NCBI GenBank assembly: GCA_036971615.1
Contig: JAYKKR010000002.1
Span: 3,038,001-3,102,000 of the forward strand
DNA: 64,000 nucleotides
Direction: 5' to 3'
Source of the DNA: Amyloporia xantha
Taxonomy: Eukaryota; Basidiomycota; Agaricomycetes; Polyporales; Adustoporiaceae
A program made the translations under genes and the position numbers. The notes beneath the pieces are model-generated. The model saw only the letters and a list, made by a program, of their open reading frames with translations, made no database searches and had not been told where the DNA came from. This document shows, piece by piece, positions 49,150 to 62,290 of this stretch. Within the stretch, counting starts at the first letter, position 1. Each line of letters opens with the position of its first letter.

Positions 49150-50220
49150 AATGGCGCCCAGATAGTCAAATCCCATTGCACTATAGACATCATAATGCGG
49201 GTCTGTTTGTGATCAATAGTTGTTTCCGAATCTCGAGATTGCAATTCCCTCCGAGAATCTTCGACGTCATCTTCCACTGGACCTTGACTGAGCCACACGT
49301 TTCCTTTTTGAACCCTCATCCATCGGCTACGCACGCCATCTTATATGATTAAAATGAGTACTAGCGATACAGGAGTCACAGATTCAGACCAAGATACAAT
49401 GGCGCCATGCCAAAAAGCATCCGAGGCTCAAACATCACAGTGGGGTCACCTCCCGTCTAAGTCTCAATGATGTGCCAGTGGTGCCAACAAGCCACCGAAG
49501 CAAAGGTTCTTGAAATCACCGTTAAAATATGTAGGCACCTAGATTGTATTCCTGACCATTGGGGTTTGTTCTGCTTCTAGCCATCTATGTGTGGACCATT
49601 GCCAGTACCTTGACATCGGCGCATATGTATGTACACGTTACCTTGAGGATCAGGTTGTGGCAGTATCCAAGCCTAACTTAGGCTAAGAGAATACAGCGCT
49701 CATAGCTCTGTATGTATTTCAGACCGACGAAGAAGTGAGTGCTGCCCAACCAACGGGAAACAACTTCCTCTGTCTCATTACGGACAAAGCTCTTCGACAT
49801 TATTACATTGATCATAAGGATTCTCATCGTAAGCCGATTGCTTACACTATTCATTTTTGGTGTTTCCTTAAATATTGATGGATCATAAAACAAGTATCGC
49901 AGCGCTGATAAAAAGCTCGGATTGATTCATAAAAAGTCTCCAACTTGTCCATCACGAAAAACATCAACTCGATCTCGTAGCGCGCTTTGTATGACGTGCA
50001 ATCTTTCGCGTTTTCCGGCGTTCCTCGCTGCATCGCTGGCCACTTTGGAGGCAAAGGTCAAACTGTGACTGCATCGGCGTGAGTTAGGAATTTTTGAAGA
50101 CAAACCTGCTTACTGTTTCTCCGCTGCAGCTTTGTTTATACTCTGTCTGCTGTGTGAGGCTTGTTTCTGAAGACGAGTTCTGTCGAATCTATGATTGGTT
50201 TGACGTCATCATAAAGCAGA
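49150..50220. other. 1 kb with no recognised gene
   Basis: Moderately AT-rich sequence, short ORFs only, no motif seen. Confidence 0.35.
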
Positions 50221-50227
50221 CTGGAAC

Positions 50228-53200
50228 TTACGAGCGTCTCTTGGGCAGCTCGGTGCCATGGGTGATCGGATGAGGCGAAATCGCTTCTGCACTCCTTGAC
50301 TGTGTTCGATCTTGAGCCGTGAAGAAAGGAGACTTTGCCTTCAGCACCTCTTGAGACACATCTGGCACTGGAGGAGACTTGGAGATAACATCCGCTACAG
50401 GTTGCTCGGGCGCCGAAAGCATAGGTGAAGGCAGAGATGGCTGATTAGAGCCGATAAAGCAATCCATACGTCTATGCAGGTATTAGAAAGGACATGAGTT
50501 GCGCGGTTGACACATACTTTCCCAAAAGCTGTGCGTAGACCCATTTGACGTCACAGACCCAATAATGCCACTCCATGAGCGACATAGCGCTTGGGACAGC
50601 TTCCGCTGCAGGATAACATAATCCAAGAGAATAAACGACGGAAACCATACCACTATACCCACCCTTCTCAAGTATAGACCAATCAGAACCAAAGAAGGAC
50701 TCGGGGTGCGCCATGTTCAATTCGCGATCCTTCTCTGAAGGCTTGCGTGCATCAGGCTGGATGGAACACCACCATCTAATCCATTGCTCCGTGAATCTTT
50801 CTGGATTCTCTCCGTTCCTCCTCCGGTGATATTCCGCATCGAGGATCCAGTCGTTGATAGCTGTGGGTAGGGCATCATGTGGAAGTCCATCAACCTTCGC
50901 AAAACAATCGACAAAATGTCAGACAGATACAATGCTGATTTTGAAAGCAGAGCACATCATGGTCTACGACCGGAGAGTGGATATTCTCAGTTATAAATAT
51001 AAAGACTCACCGGGAGGTATGGATCAAGAAGCATGGTGACCTGGAGCAGCGCACGCCATTCCCGACAGTCTTGTGGAGACCAAAATACAGTCTGGTGGAC
51101 AAGTCTGGCCAACCATCGTGCTGAACCATAATATGTCTCATTGAACTTATGGGAAAATTGAACTCCAAACATCCAATGTGGGCGGAAGGGTCTGCATGAC
51201 TTGCACGAGTAGGTCATGGTACCATTGACTGGCAAATTCCCTTGATTTTGATTGTTCAAATCGGTAGAGCAAGTGGTTTCTTTCATGTCCCGCTTGTCTG
51301 TGAAAGATGTGCTGGTGGATGCAGAAGCCGAGTTCGACTGAGAATTGAGATTATCGGTTGAAGAACTCGAAGAAAGGGGAGATTGAGATGTCATTGCTCT
51401 CGAGCCGATACGAGAGAGTGCAGAAGTCTGAAAATCGAGACAGCTTGTGGTTGACGTTTTCCCCAAGTCTGGCGTTGGAACGTGTCAGCCGTTGTGTGAA
51501 AGAACACGCGACGCCGAAAAGCCACAGAAGTACTACGAACCAGAGGCGCAGGACGGTCCACCACGATTCAGAATCGTATCGAATTTGTCCTCCTCGATGT
51601 CTGTGACTTCGGTCTGCTTCGCAGCAGATATATCGTGAGTACTGGACGAGCCAACCTGATTCACGAGTTCGTCGAGTTCGTCCTCCTCGGCGTATGTGAC
51701 TGCGGTCTCTTTCGTACCAAATGTATCACAATCTTCTGGAGTGGTTGCACTATGAGCTTTCGATACCGTTGTCATTGTGTGCGATGCGGATATCGTGATG
51801 ACGTCTTTCTGAAACACAGGGAGCGCAGAATGTAGATCAGACTTCAAATCTACGACACGCTTCAATGCGACACCTTTAACAACAAGCAGAAACGTCCGCA
51901 CCATCGACAATATAGTCTTCTCGCCCCTTCCTTGCAGCTTCAACTTTGGAGACTCCAGCGGGACCGGACCACTTGTCTAAAGCCAACACTAAACAATAAA
52001 CCAATGAAAGACAAATCGAAGCACTCACGCTCTGATTTACGACCTATGCTCCCGCCTAGATCTTGTCGAGTGTCTTCATAGGAGGTAGCTATAGCACAAG
52101 TAGACCGATGCACATCGGTCATTTGCCATGATATGAACTGTAGACGATATGTGACTCACCTGTTTTATGTCGCTTATTGTCTGCATTTAAGTTTTCAAAG
52201 AAACATTATTACCCATTGAAATTGCGGATCGAAACTGGAAAACGACAAACCTCTTATTTTGGGGAGGCAATCGTCGCTCTCAGCCTCCTCATCAGATATT
52301 ACTTGGTAATTTCAGAGGGGCTGTCAACACGATAGATGTGCTTCTCTAGGACTCACCTTCACTGGGAAGCTCACGCTTCAGTAGACTGCGCACGCCGTTC
52401 CGGTCTGGTTCTGAACTGACATCGACCGATGCGGGCGCGATTGACCTGTCGATGACCCCTATTCCGCTGCTATCTGCAGTGACTTGTGGTGTTGTTAGTT
52501 CTCCGTCTTCTACAATGGCAGCAAAAGAATGCCCACCGACGCCGTCATTGGCTTGAGAGTGAGGGACTGACTCGAATTCTTCAGAATCGAGTGGTGCTTC
52601 TGACAAGTTTGAAATCAGTAGAAGGCGGATTGCGGAGAGTGCAAGCGATACGCACGGACCAGTGAGATATCATCTGAACTATTGATCGTTCCCGAAACAT
52701 CTTCTGACAGAAGGAACATGTCATGATCTTTGACCCAGAAGCCCGTCATGCAAAAGTATGTTAGAATTGTCCAAGCCCTCACCTAGATCAGGAGATACCG
52801 CTGTAGCCGAGATTGTGAATAAATTGGGATATTCCCAGAAACACGGAGCTTGATCAGTGCCCTGGCCTGTCTGAGACGAATCAATCATAAGGACAGAGAC
52901 TTACGCTTGCGTACCACCCGTTTCCCACGTCGTGCTGCCTTCAAGTCCCTATCTGGCGGCTTTGTCCATCGAAAGCGTATAGGGGCGGATGATGTCCCTT
53001 CTTGCGCTTCCCGTAAATGGAGGTATAGCATCGCGGCGTCGACTATGTTGTACCGATCAGGAGTTCGGAACTGAAAGTCGCGCGGAAGGGATGCGGAATC
53101 ATAGTAAAGGAAAGGACGCGCGAGCACGAAATTCCAAGGTATCTCTCCACCATGTTGCCGTTCTGATGTGTCAATGATGAGAGAGTATTGCGCCCAACCA

Positions 53201-54315
53201 CAGGATGACGTACCCCACAATGCTTCAAAGTATGAGGTCAGCTGAGAGCGATAGTCAGCAACTGTCCAATCAGAGTGATCTGGAGGTAGAACGGGTTCGT
53301 CTTCATCAGATTGAAGTCTATAGCATGCTGTGCAGACACCGACACGAGTAAGTGATCTCTTAATTGACGCATCGGTAAGGCTCATACATGATTGGTGCTC
53401 TAGGTATGCTTGAAACAACTCATCGTAAGACTTGATGGGTGCCCCTTTCTGAGCGACGAAGTCGCGAAAAAGTGAGCCTTCCGTGCATGATTTGTCGAAG
53501 CTGTCTTCAGGTCAACTCTCGACGAGCAAGAGGCCTTACTTTTTTAGGCTGAACTCACTGCAAAAACTGCACTCCACGGAGATCGAGAGACGGTCCACCC
53601 AACTGAACATAGATAGACCATCCAGGGAGTTGGTCTAGCCATGCGTCCAGCGTATTTTCGATTGTATGCTTCAAACTAGGCTCTATGCTGTGGATTCGAC
53701 TATTCGACACCGCTATAGCACAGAGCATAAATCACTCACGCCGCAGGGGGATGACTGTCCTCGGCTCCTGCTGTTAGAGCTGGCTGTTGAGTGATCTCCG
53801 AACAGCTATCGTCTCGTCGTGGGCTGGGATGGCCTACTGCGTTTGTGGGAAGTTTGTAGGTGTCCTTCTTCCCTCTATTGGGCGGAACGGCACCTTTGCC
53901 ATCTCCCCACCATACCCGCCGGGAGGTGAAGTGACCTGTAGAGCGACCAGTAGCAACACGCTTCATAGGTGAGAACGACATAATGCGTTTCGTTCGTACG
54001 TCGTTACCATTTGGTCGAGGTCCATGCCGATTCCTATTGGAATACCACTTGCATAGTTTCTGAAAATATAACGAGTGAAATTACCAACGACTAGTTCTAT
54101 GAAGCCATACGTACCGCAGGAAAATCTGGATCTTCACTCTCACCAAAACGTCTGTTCCATTGTGGAAGGACAACATCGATTACTAGGTTGCGAGCGGGTT
54201 TTGCTCGAGAGCCATGGCGCTCTACTTTGTCCCGGTACGATTGGAGATACGCAGTTAAGAATTCACGCTTTTCATTCGTGTCAGCAATACCTTTCTGTCC
54301 CTCTGTATTATGCAT
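50228..54315 (-). CDS. gene B: diverged paralog of gene A, convergent with it
   Basis: The start is the Met at 54315, chosen because the first exon (54115-54315) then has exactly the 201 nt of gene A's first exon and aligns residue by residue (GIADTNEKREFLTAYLQSY). Exon 2 starts at 54059 with LCKWYSNRNRHGPRP, matching A's ICKWFMNTNRR. Later blocks in A's order are NTLDAWLDQLPGWSIYVQLG, DEPVLPPDHSDWTVADYRS, GGEIPWNFVLARPFLYYDS, AAMLYLHLREAQEGTSSAPI, SCRPFRPHWMFG, GMVSVVYSLGLCY and LMEWHYWVCDVKWVYAQLLG. B has an extra Ser/Asp/Glu-rich linker (about 52.6-51.3 kb) with an acidic internal duplication, and ends with a basic PKRRS. A's FARTFREEL segment is not seen. The frame looks usable throughout, but internal splice sites are only partly fixed. 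Confidence 0.58.
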
Positions 54316-54319
54316 GATG

Positions 54320-56400
54320 ACGCTCCAGGGGTAAACAGGAATTTCTGAAATCACGAGGCAGTCAACAGGACGTTAAGACCGAATAGGAGGATAGTTTCTT
54401 GGGGAGAGTGATCCAAATCGACTTCAACGTTGCACGGCTAGTCCTGGTGTGGTGAGCAATGGCTAGGAGTGGGATATCAACACAATTAGCACTGTGAGAA
54501 AAGAATGGCAATAAACCGCATAGCGAAAGTTCAATATCAACAAACCATTCGCACGTGAGACGTGACTGAAACGAGCTCAAACTCCGGCCACAAATTAAAG
54601 CTCAATTACACCTCATTTGCAGCAGCTAGGAGTAACACAATTGAGAAGTGTCAGACGGGTGCACCTTATGCTAACCTTCGATGGGCTCGGCATCCTATTC
54701 CCACACCAATGATTGGTTGTACAGAGAAGCCTGCCCGTTCAGTCCTATTCCGCTTATCTGAAGACCGCCGTTGTGTCGAGCACAAGATACATCCCGTTCA
54801 AATGGGCAGGCAAATATGTAACACACACTAAATCAAATAACGGCAGTTGAGTGACACACTTCGTTCATTGTTCCAGGATCAAATAGCGCGGAATTAGGGC
54901 CCAGAAAGTTCCACGGCTCTGAATACAACGTGATGTATTGCAAGGATACAGAAGAGCTACCCCACTTACCATTTGTGCATATCCGCCGCATCCAAGCCAC
55001 GAGGTGTCAGCAGGCAAGTTTCGGAGAAGTCCTGCATATTTCCAGGGGCAGAGTTTCCGATAATCGGCTGTTTTAGTAGCGTTGAAATCCAGAGCACATC
55101 CCTTGATGCCACTGAGCGGCTACGAATGAGGCGCCGTCGGAGATTGAGGCTCTTGAACATCATGATAAAAGGAATCATTGCTGATATTCTTGGGGTAGAA
55201 TTCGTGTTTCGCGAGTGGATGCAGAGCTGCAAATAAGGATTAAGCTCGGGCGGAGTCATAATCTTGAACGTACAGGTTACAAGCTTGAGATGTGATAGAG
55301 TATTATTCCTAAAAGGACAAATCCTGTAAAATTGCACTGTAATCGTAGTCGGTCGGGTCAAGGGGCCATGAACACAAAGAAGATAAACGCATCCAGAACG
55401 GCACCTCCACGACAGCTAATTTGCATCACTAATCTGCATCATGAAGCATACATAGCTCAAACTGTTGTGAATATCTTCGATGAAGCTTTCCAAAATATCA
55501 GCATATCTTATAAAGAGAGAACACCAGACGAAACATTGTATCAGAAGCACGGTCGAGGACTCGCGTGCAGTTGCAGTATGATTACACGCGTTAGATGCAC
55601 CCCGCACCACCGCCACGGGAAGATGCGAATTAGTGAGCTTCGTTGCGCCTTCTATAGAACGAGGTGAATTGTTCAGAACAGGCACCTCGGAGCTCTCATA
55701 ATGCGACTAGGCTCGGTGAGGAGCTATGGTCGGCCTAGCTCCACTCGATATCGCTATATCTGGAATCGGATCGAGTTGTAGCGGACCTCCATAGTAGGTG
55801 TATCCTCGATAGTACCTGAGCATGGCACGCTGTGCGTTCAAGGCTCATGCCAGAGTGTCTGAAACCAGGGTAGCACGTGATTCTCTTAGCGCTCCGACGG
55901 TCTTCTTCTCAAAATATCCCAATTCTACTCGAAGAACCTGCCTAGGGGCTAGCGCACACATATTCGAAGCCGCGAATGCGAAAATTTCTTTGATATGAGA
56001 TGTGAGAGCTGTGATATGGTTTGACGGTCAGAAGGTAAACATGGCCGCGTTCTGTTCTAGTTCGTCTACTGACTGAACCTTCATTTATCTGCTGTGGGAC
56101 TTTCAGTTATAGCTCGTCTCGTAGTGTTATACTATTGCCGCTCAGTTCATGAAATAATTGTGCACAACCCGAAGGAGGTTAAGCTGCCGGGACCGAGTAA
56201 GTCACTTCCGGCTTTCGAGCCACTTGACATCCAACCACACCGTAGTATGCAACAAATTGCATCCGTGCTCAATTGTGGAACACGCATGTTCCCTCCTTAT
56301 CCATTGAAGGACGCTAAGCAATAATTTGAATTACGCGTAGTCATGTGGTAACGCTGTGGTTATAAGGGTACGGCTACTTTGATCTGATCATACGATCCAT
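54320..56400. other. 2 kb with no supported gene
   Basis: Minus-strand ORFs at 54,966-55,361 and 55,416-55,685 and a plus ORF at 55,332-55,667 overlap each other and lack recognisable motifs. The first may be the tail of a decayed F-box-type gene, but this is weak. Confidence 0.3.
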
Positions 56401-56410
56401 ACCGACTATC

Positions 56411-56973
56411 ATGGCGCATTCCACTCATAACGCTACTGTGAAGCCCTTTCAGCCTTGTATTTCTCCTGTCGAGAAATTCTCCGACAAATATACCAACCTA
56501 CGATATCAGGTCAAAATGGCTGAGGCCGGAATCTTCGAATACAATGCAACGCTAGGTGCTGTGGCACCATTTGTATGGTACGAAAATGTCAATACCTTCC
56601 GAATTCTGGAGACCTGATGTTCTATCCAAGGCCTCTAGATTCCAAGGGCATCCGCGTTCATCCATCAGAGTGGGCAGCATATCGGATTGCACATAACTTC
56701 AAGAATCCTCAGTGTCTCTGCGGTGCCGCTTGCCCTGCTCTAAATCAACTGTTCGAGACAAATGTATTCCTCTGGAAACCTTATGGCAGCCATGGACAAT
56801 CTTATTGGGCTGCACGGTGCGCGAAGCCCGCGTGCTGCTATTTCGGTACATATATTGCTTTTCGTCGACCTATGATGTGGGCCACTGACGTCTATCTACA
56901 ACAGTTCTCCTTGAAGGATTCCGCAGTATTTGGCAAGGCCCAGCGAAGCGGTACCCGCTCCGTGGCGAGTTGA
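56411..56973 (+). CDS. hypothetical protein with GRF-like Cys motif
   Basis: Two overlapping plus-strand frames, 56411-56617 and 56575-56973, are probably linked by a short intron or a frameshift near 56,575-56,630. The second holds NPQCLCGAACPALNQ, then about 28 residues later SYWAARCAKPACCYFGTYI. The order CxCG ... G..YW..RC....C.YF resembles a GRF-type zinc finger, a nucleic-acid-binding module found in topoisomerases and nucleases. No catalytic domain is seen next to it. It may be a fragment of a larger gene or a transposon-derived protein. Confidence 0.4.
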
Positions 56974-57199
56974 TCGGTGTTCTCACGTAGATTGCGAATC
57001 TAACAGATGACCCTGCAGACCAAGGAGACCAACCAGCCCATATTGAGTGTGATGCGATAGCGGACGAGTTGTATGACATCCCAACAGTTCCAAACACACC
57101 TGAAATGCATCCTGTTGGGTCTAGCATCGGGATTGATCCATTTGATGGTGAGTTTTTGAATTTTAGCTCATAGCGGGATGATGACACTTGCTGTAACCC

Positions 57200-58180
57200 T
57201 GCAAACCGTACATGTAGAATGCAGACTGGACTAACGTGGCCACAATACTACAGTCGCATAGTTCATCTTCCAGAGTACGCCTCCTGATTTCGCTGTGTCC
57301 TTATCTTGTCATTGCTGTAACTCGGTATCGGTGTCAATGTCGCTGTACATTGCTCAATCATTCTACATGTATATCTCAACTGAGTGAGTGAGTGAGCGGC
57401 GAGTGAGCCAGCACCAATCTGCATTGATACTGCATCAAAATTGGCAATAGCACCTTTCTCCAACCTCGGTTGTCGGAGACATCTGAATCTCAAAAACCCA
57501 ATCATGAGTAGCAAGTTGATGGCCACTCCCTCAACACGGACTCTGACTGCCAGGGGATACTACGGGATAACTCTGGAAGTTCTCAATTCCGAAAGGTAGT
57601 TGCATGCCGAAACAAATTGTATACAAGGAGCATTGCATTTGGAGCATACTTTGGAGCATACACAAGTTTCCCCAGAGAGAGCAGAGTAAATCCGGTGCAG
57701 AAATAGGAAGTGGTTTTTACAATATTCTTGGGATATCTCGCGTCAGAAATCGGTGGTTTTAAGATATATAGTACAGGTCCATTTTCACGACACAGGGCGT
57801 GCAAAATCCATCAACGCTATTTCAAGAGACAACTCGAAGTTTGCATGCCCTGCCTAGAAGCACGTCCAACCCTTCTACAGTTTCCGTGAGCTATACAATA
57901 CTCATCCCAGCGCATGTGTAGGAGAATCAGGTTGATCATCGCCAGCGCAGAGCGACGTACGCATCTGCAATACTCAGCAGTCGGCAAATGCAACGGAAAG
58001 TTCGGAACTGGTCACGCACATCAGCATGACAACTGCGTTCTCCTTGCTCGTGGCCCGGAGACTTTGAAAAACGTTGAGAACTCCTTGTACAAGGACAGGG
58101 GTAAACATACCTCACTACATAAGGATTTCGACGTGAGACATTAGATATACGAAGCATTGAACGGCAATCTATCAGAGCGC
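57200..58180. other. no supported gene
   Basis: Short ORFs only. A minor (GAGT)n-like run lies at about 57,381-57,395. Confidence 0.35.
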
Positions 58181-58187
58181 AGATGAC

Positions 58188-59544
58188 TTACAAAGACTCA
58201 GACTGAACTTCCATGTAATCAGATAAATGACGGACGGCGCGGCACGCAACGATCTGAATTAAACAATATCGATGTAAACGGTTTTGTCGTAGTCAAATCA
58301 CCACTTACAGTAGAGCTTATCACGGCAGGAAAATCAAACATGTTTCCCATAACCGTGTTCATATTCACACACACAAATACCGTTGCAACCAGGTTGACTG
58401 TGAAGCTAATCCTGGACTATAAGTTAAGTTGATAACATAGAGCATATGGAGGTGCTCACGCAACGACAAAATATACCAGTTCATCTCGAAATAGAAGTTT
58501 TACCAACTGGGTACGTCGATTCCAGCCCTGTAGCTTGATCATGGTGAGGATCAAGATGAGCACGTCCAAAGCCATGGAGTAGATGTAAGCTGCTGCCCTG
58601 ACGGAATTGTTGACACGGCTGATGGTACAGCCAGATCCTGCGGCCCAGTTTGCGTCGACCATACTATCTACAAGTGGGACGTATCTTAATTCCGCAGCAA
58701 TGTATTTATCAGACGCCATACCTTGTAAAATCAGAGACCAATGGCCGAGTAGAGCGAACACAAGAAGTGCCGCGATTGGTGTACTCTCTGACCATAACAC
58801 CATCCTGGAGCAGCACCGATGCATGTTTATGAACTCGAAGGAGATGTCTTGAAACATACTCACGTGCGTGTACATAGATTTATGCTTGCAAATCCAGCTG
58901 CCGCATTCCCTACAAGCTGGCGCCGCTCGATTTCGGCTGCGTTTCGGAGTGAGGAATAAGGCAGTGATTCACCTGAACAAAAATGTAGAGACTTCTACAA
59001 TTGACCTCTCTGTCGAGAAGCAGTAAATCTAAATTACAAAACGTCTGAAGCCCAGTTTGGACTTACGAATTTGCGTTGAATCCAGCTAACCTGGTGAATT
59101 GGGAGTCATGTAAGTATTCTCAGTGCATTCCTTTGCATTCATTAGGTATTTACATACATGCCGACCAAAGCAAATAGAAGGCAGTACCTCCCCGCCAAAT
59201 AGAATACCTACAATGACGACGGCGTTAGTATTGCCGAGTTTCAAAGGATTCGAAGTCTTTACCAATGACCACCGAAAGGTCTTCCTTGTGAATATCATTT
59301 TCCACTCATAGTCGACGGAGAGGACAACTTCCCAGCTTGTATGAAATGTAAAAATCATCAGAAGAGTGAACCGCGCGATGAAAAGCATGACCTACAAGTA
59401 CAAACCTGCTAACACATATGATACCTTGATGAAAGCATCTTCGTTTTGCAAAGTAAGTTAGGCTGTGGAATGGTGGCCTTAGGGATTCAAACCCGGACTC
59501 ACCTGTGTCGAGATGGATTTGCGTAATCGACGACCACTGAGGCA
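58188..59544 (-). CDS. multi-pass membrane protein, basidiomycete DUF6533-like type
   Basis: Short exons separated by introns of about 50 bp encode, in order, a probable N-terminal exon (MPQWSSITQIHLDT), then LLFIARFTLLMIFTFHTSWEVVLSVDYEWKM, FRWSLV and YCLLFALVGI. Next are LAGFNANS, LVGNAAAGFASINLCTRT, a membrane segment in AALLVFALLGHWSLILQ, SGCTISRVNNSVRAAAYIYS, LDVLILILTMIKL and LFRDELVYFVVA. A final exon ends VACRAVRHLSDYMEVQSESL with a TAA at 58188. About six to seven hydrophobic segments, a conserved WEVVL..DYEW loop and the RAVRHL tail match a large family of serpentine membrane proteins in Agaricomycetes whose ligand and partner are unknown. The exact start is uncertain; the exon at 59,500-59,544 is the weakest. 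Confidence 0.58.
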
Positions 59545-59559
59545 TGTTCAAATCAACCA

Positions 59560-60690
59560 GATAGGATGAGAAGACGCGGAATGGGTGTAAAGAGCTTGGA
59601 CTGTTTAGGCGGTAAGCGGCACGAAGATATGCCACTCGATCGAATGGACTGTAGTTTCACTAGATGTTATTAGGAAAAAGATCTCCCTTCCCAGACTATT
59701 CGGGCGGCCACTCCACTGCGCTGTTAGTCACTTACCTGATGACGCATGCTCGTTTGTGCTCGGGTCCTATTAGCCACCTCCGACACTAAGTTGTACCACA
59801 TAAGATTCTGCTACGCGGGAAAATTTACCCGTACTCTCTTCACATAGACGTCGAATATCGCCAGCGCCCCCTTGTTGCCATATAGCCGGTCAAATCTACT
59901 ACACCTGATCACGGCGTGAAATCGCAATTCTCGTAACCTGGATTGGTAATAAAGATAATCTGAAATTACGCGGGGGCAAGGCTAGACGCTAGAAACAGGG
60001 GCAATGCCGCCACCAAGAGAATGGTACCAGGGCACCGCAGTATGCAGGGTCGCGACTGTCAAGCTCCGCAAGGGTGAGAACGCGTTCCAGAAACAAACGT
60101 GTCCGACGTACCGCATCGACACAATTGTACACGCGATGACTGAATCTCTCCTTTTCTGTGAACGCCCAACTCCATCTTCTATGTCGATAGAGACCACGAA
60201 CGGACTCATGCAAAGCTTTGCATCAAAGTTCGATCTTCATTCAATCCGACAGTCGATACTGAGGGAACAAATCACTGGAGTGCATGTTTTCCGGATGCCG
60301 CTATGGTGAGACGAACTGAGAAATTCAGCTCGCCGCTTTTCTCAGGTAGGCAGACTTGAAATCGTTACCTTGTAGAGGGAGGCGAGGACGGTAGCAATAA
60401 TTTGCCGCTGAGAAATGTGGAATGCAACCACTGTAATCGAAGCCTTAGTAGCTGAACCTGAACTCCTGCCCAACGACACCAGACGCGGCTCTACTGATAC
60501 TTATTCTGTGATGCTTGAGCTGCAAATGAAAGTACTAGTGATATCTTTCAATGCGGGAGTTCTGGCCGTCCGTATTGAAAGCATGATTTCAAAGTCCGAT
60601 TATGCCTTTTCGGACGAGTGGCTAACCATACGCGCAGTCAGGGGTGAAGGAGGACGAACCTCCCTTCTATGCTCAGACGACTGAGAGAAT
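59560..60690. other. no supported gene
   Basis: ORFs at 59,982-60,309 on both strands overlap and show no recognisable motif. Confidence 0.3.
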
Positions 60691-60779
60691 AAATATTCAT
60701 GTTCTCAAGATTTCTTGTAGTACTGCTTTGTTGCAAACCGACCAGGCTGGCCATCTATATACCAAGAGGAGCTCGCCGA

Positions 60780-61133
60780 AGATGATCTATCGCAAATTGC
60801 TCGATCAACCCCTTATTATTTCGTTCGATTAGATCCTGGAGTTCAAGTACACACACCTTTGTCGAATTGCACAATAGTCGATGTTGGCGGCGGCCCTGGG
60901 CGATCAGTCAACCAATTCAACTTCCGGGGAGGTTCCACCGTGCCACCTGGTACGGGTCCCGTGACCCAATTGGGGTTCGATTTTGTGCTACACTTCCTCT
61001 CTGTACCATATCCTTTGACCCGAGATATCCTGTCCGAGATTTCGCCTCTCCCCGCTCTGGGATTCCGAATTGAATACTACACAGTCCATATTAGCGACTG
61101 GCCACGAGTCTGGACGTCCGTGTCTTGGCTCTA
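60780..61133 (+). CDS. hypothetical ORF fragment with DVGGGPG motif
   Basis: Two short coding-like pieces, DDLSQIARSTPYYFVRLDPG (about 60,785-60,840) and CTIVDVGGGPGRSVNQF onward to the stop at 61,133, could be one exon pair or a continuous relic. VDVGGGPG resembles motif I of SAM-dependent methyltransferases, but what follows does not show the rest of that fold. Not identified. Confidence 0.25.
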
Positions 61134-61139
61134 ATTCTG

Positions 61140-62290
61140 TAGCGATGATATTGCGGACGAGAGGACAGGTACGTTCCTCATTTGTACGTCGTGGTGGAGG
61201 TCTTTTATGAATAGGTTACGAGTTAGAACACCATTAGTCTGCGCTTTCAAGATGGTTATGTTTTATCATGAGGTGAGATAGTGTCGTATGATTCGAAAAG
61301 GTCTAATCTCTATATGACCGAGTCGTGCCAGTGCAGCGGGAGATAGTCGTTCTCATCTTCTCTACATGGATCACATCGAACCCATGGCCATTTGAATCAC
61401 GATCACTCTGAGTCTGGGAATTGAGTGAAAAGTACAGCGCTATACATTGATCTTATATCATCATGGTCGCGATAAGCTTACCCGCTACAGTAGGTTGTCT
61501 TTGCGATACTCGGATCCCCACCCTACCGCTCAATAACAATGATTGCTCCCAGAGGCATGGTGTGGTGAGGTCACGCTAGTGGAACGAACCCGGTTGGTAA
61601 AACCATACTTGCGACGTCACTCCCACGTCAAAAATGTGGCAGGTTAGCATTCCGCCGGAGAAACCCATCGATTGTTCCATACGCATTGTCTCCGCTCGTA
61701 ATATCGATCTCTGCTTCTATGAACGTTTGCACGAGGTCACTGGACTTTATCATGACCTAGACTATGCCTTCTTAGTGTCGCGGCTGATAGCTTGCACGTG
61801 TGCGTGGTGAGACGTGAGCGTATTCGAAGACACGTCTCCGTGCGCCTAAACCAGATCTAATCCTCTGCATCATACCTTCACCTTGTTGCGACTCACGCCA
61901 GCGGCAAAGAGCTGCAACACTTATACTTTAACATCAAGAATATGACTTGCAAGAAAGGGGTACCACTTGCCAAGGTGCCGTACTACTTCTATCACACCCG
62001 ATCGCCTGCCGCTTACTAGAATGGAACAGAATTCGCGTCGACGACAGCGGGTGAATGTCAGAAGATCTAATCATTCATCGAGCCCCACTAGGTCCTATCA
62101 GAAACTAGGAAACTCGAGGGCGGTTCAAACCTCAAGAGCCATGCTTTTCGATAAGGACTCGACACGTAACCCCTTTGTCGGCGCATCGAAGGCGGAAGGG
62201 CTTTGTAGATGGCCTGACAAGATTTTGGGTGAAGATAAATTTCGCAAGGTCAGCCATCCATCTAGGTTTCCATCAGGATCAGGAGAATTG
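61140..62290. other. no supported gene
   Basis: A 110-codon plus-strand frame (61967-62299) is basic and Ser/Arg-rich without a recognisable domain and overlaps a minus frame, so it is not called. The GC content drops near 62,290. Confidence 0.3.

Noticed and set aside
60859..61134. SAM methyltransferase based on VDVGGGPG
   Set aside because: Only the glycine motif is present; the residues after it do not continue as a Rossmann methyltransferase, so function is not assigned.
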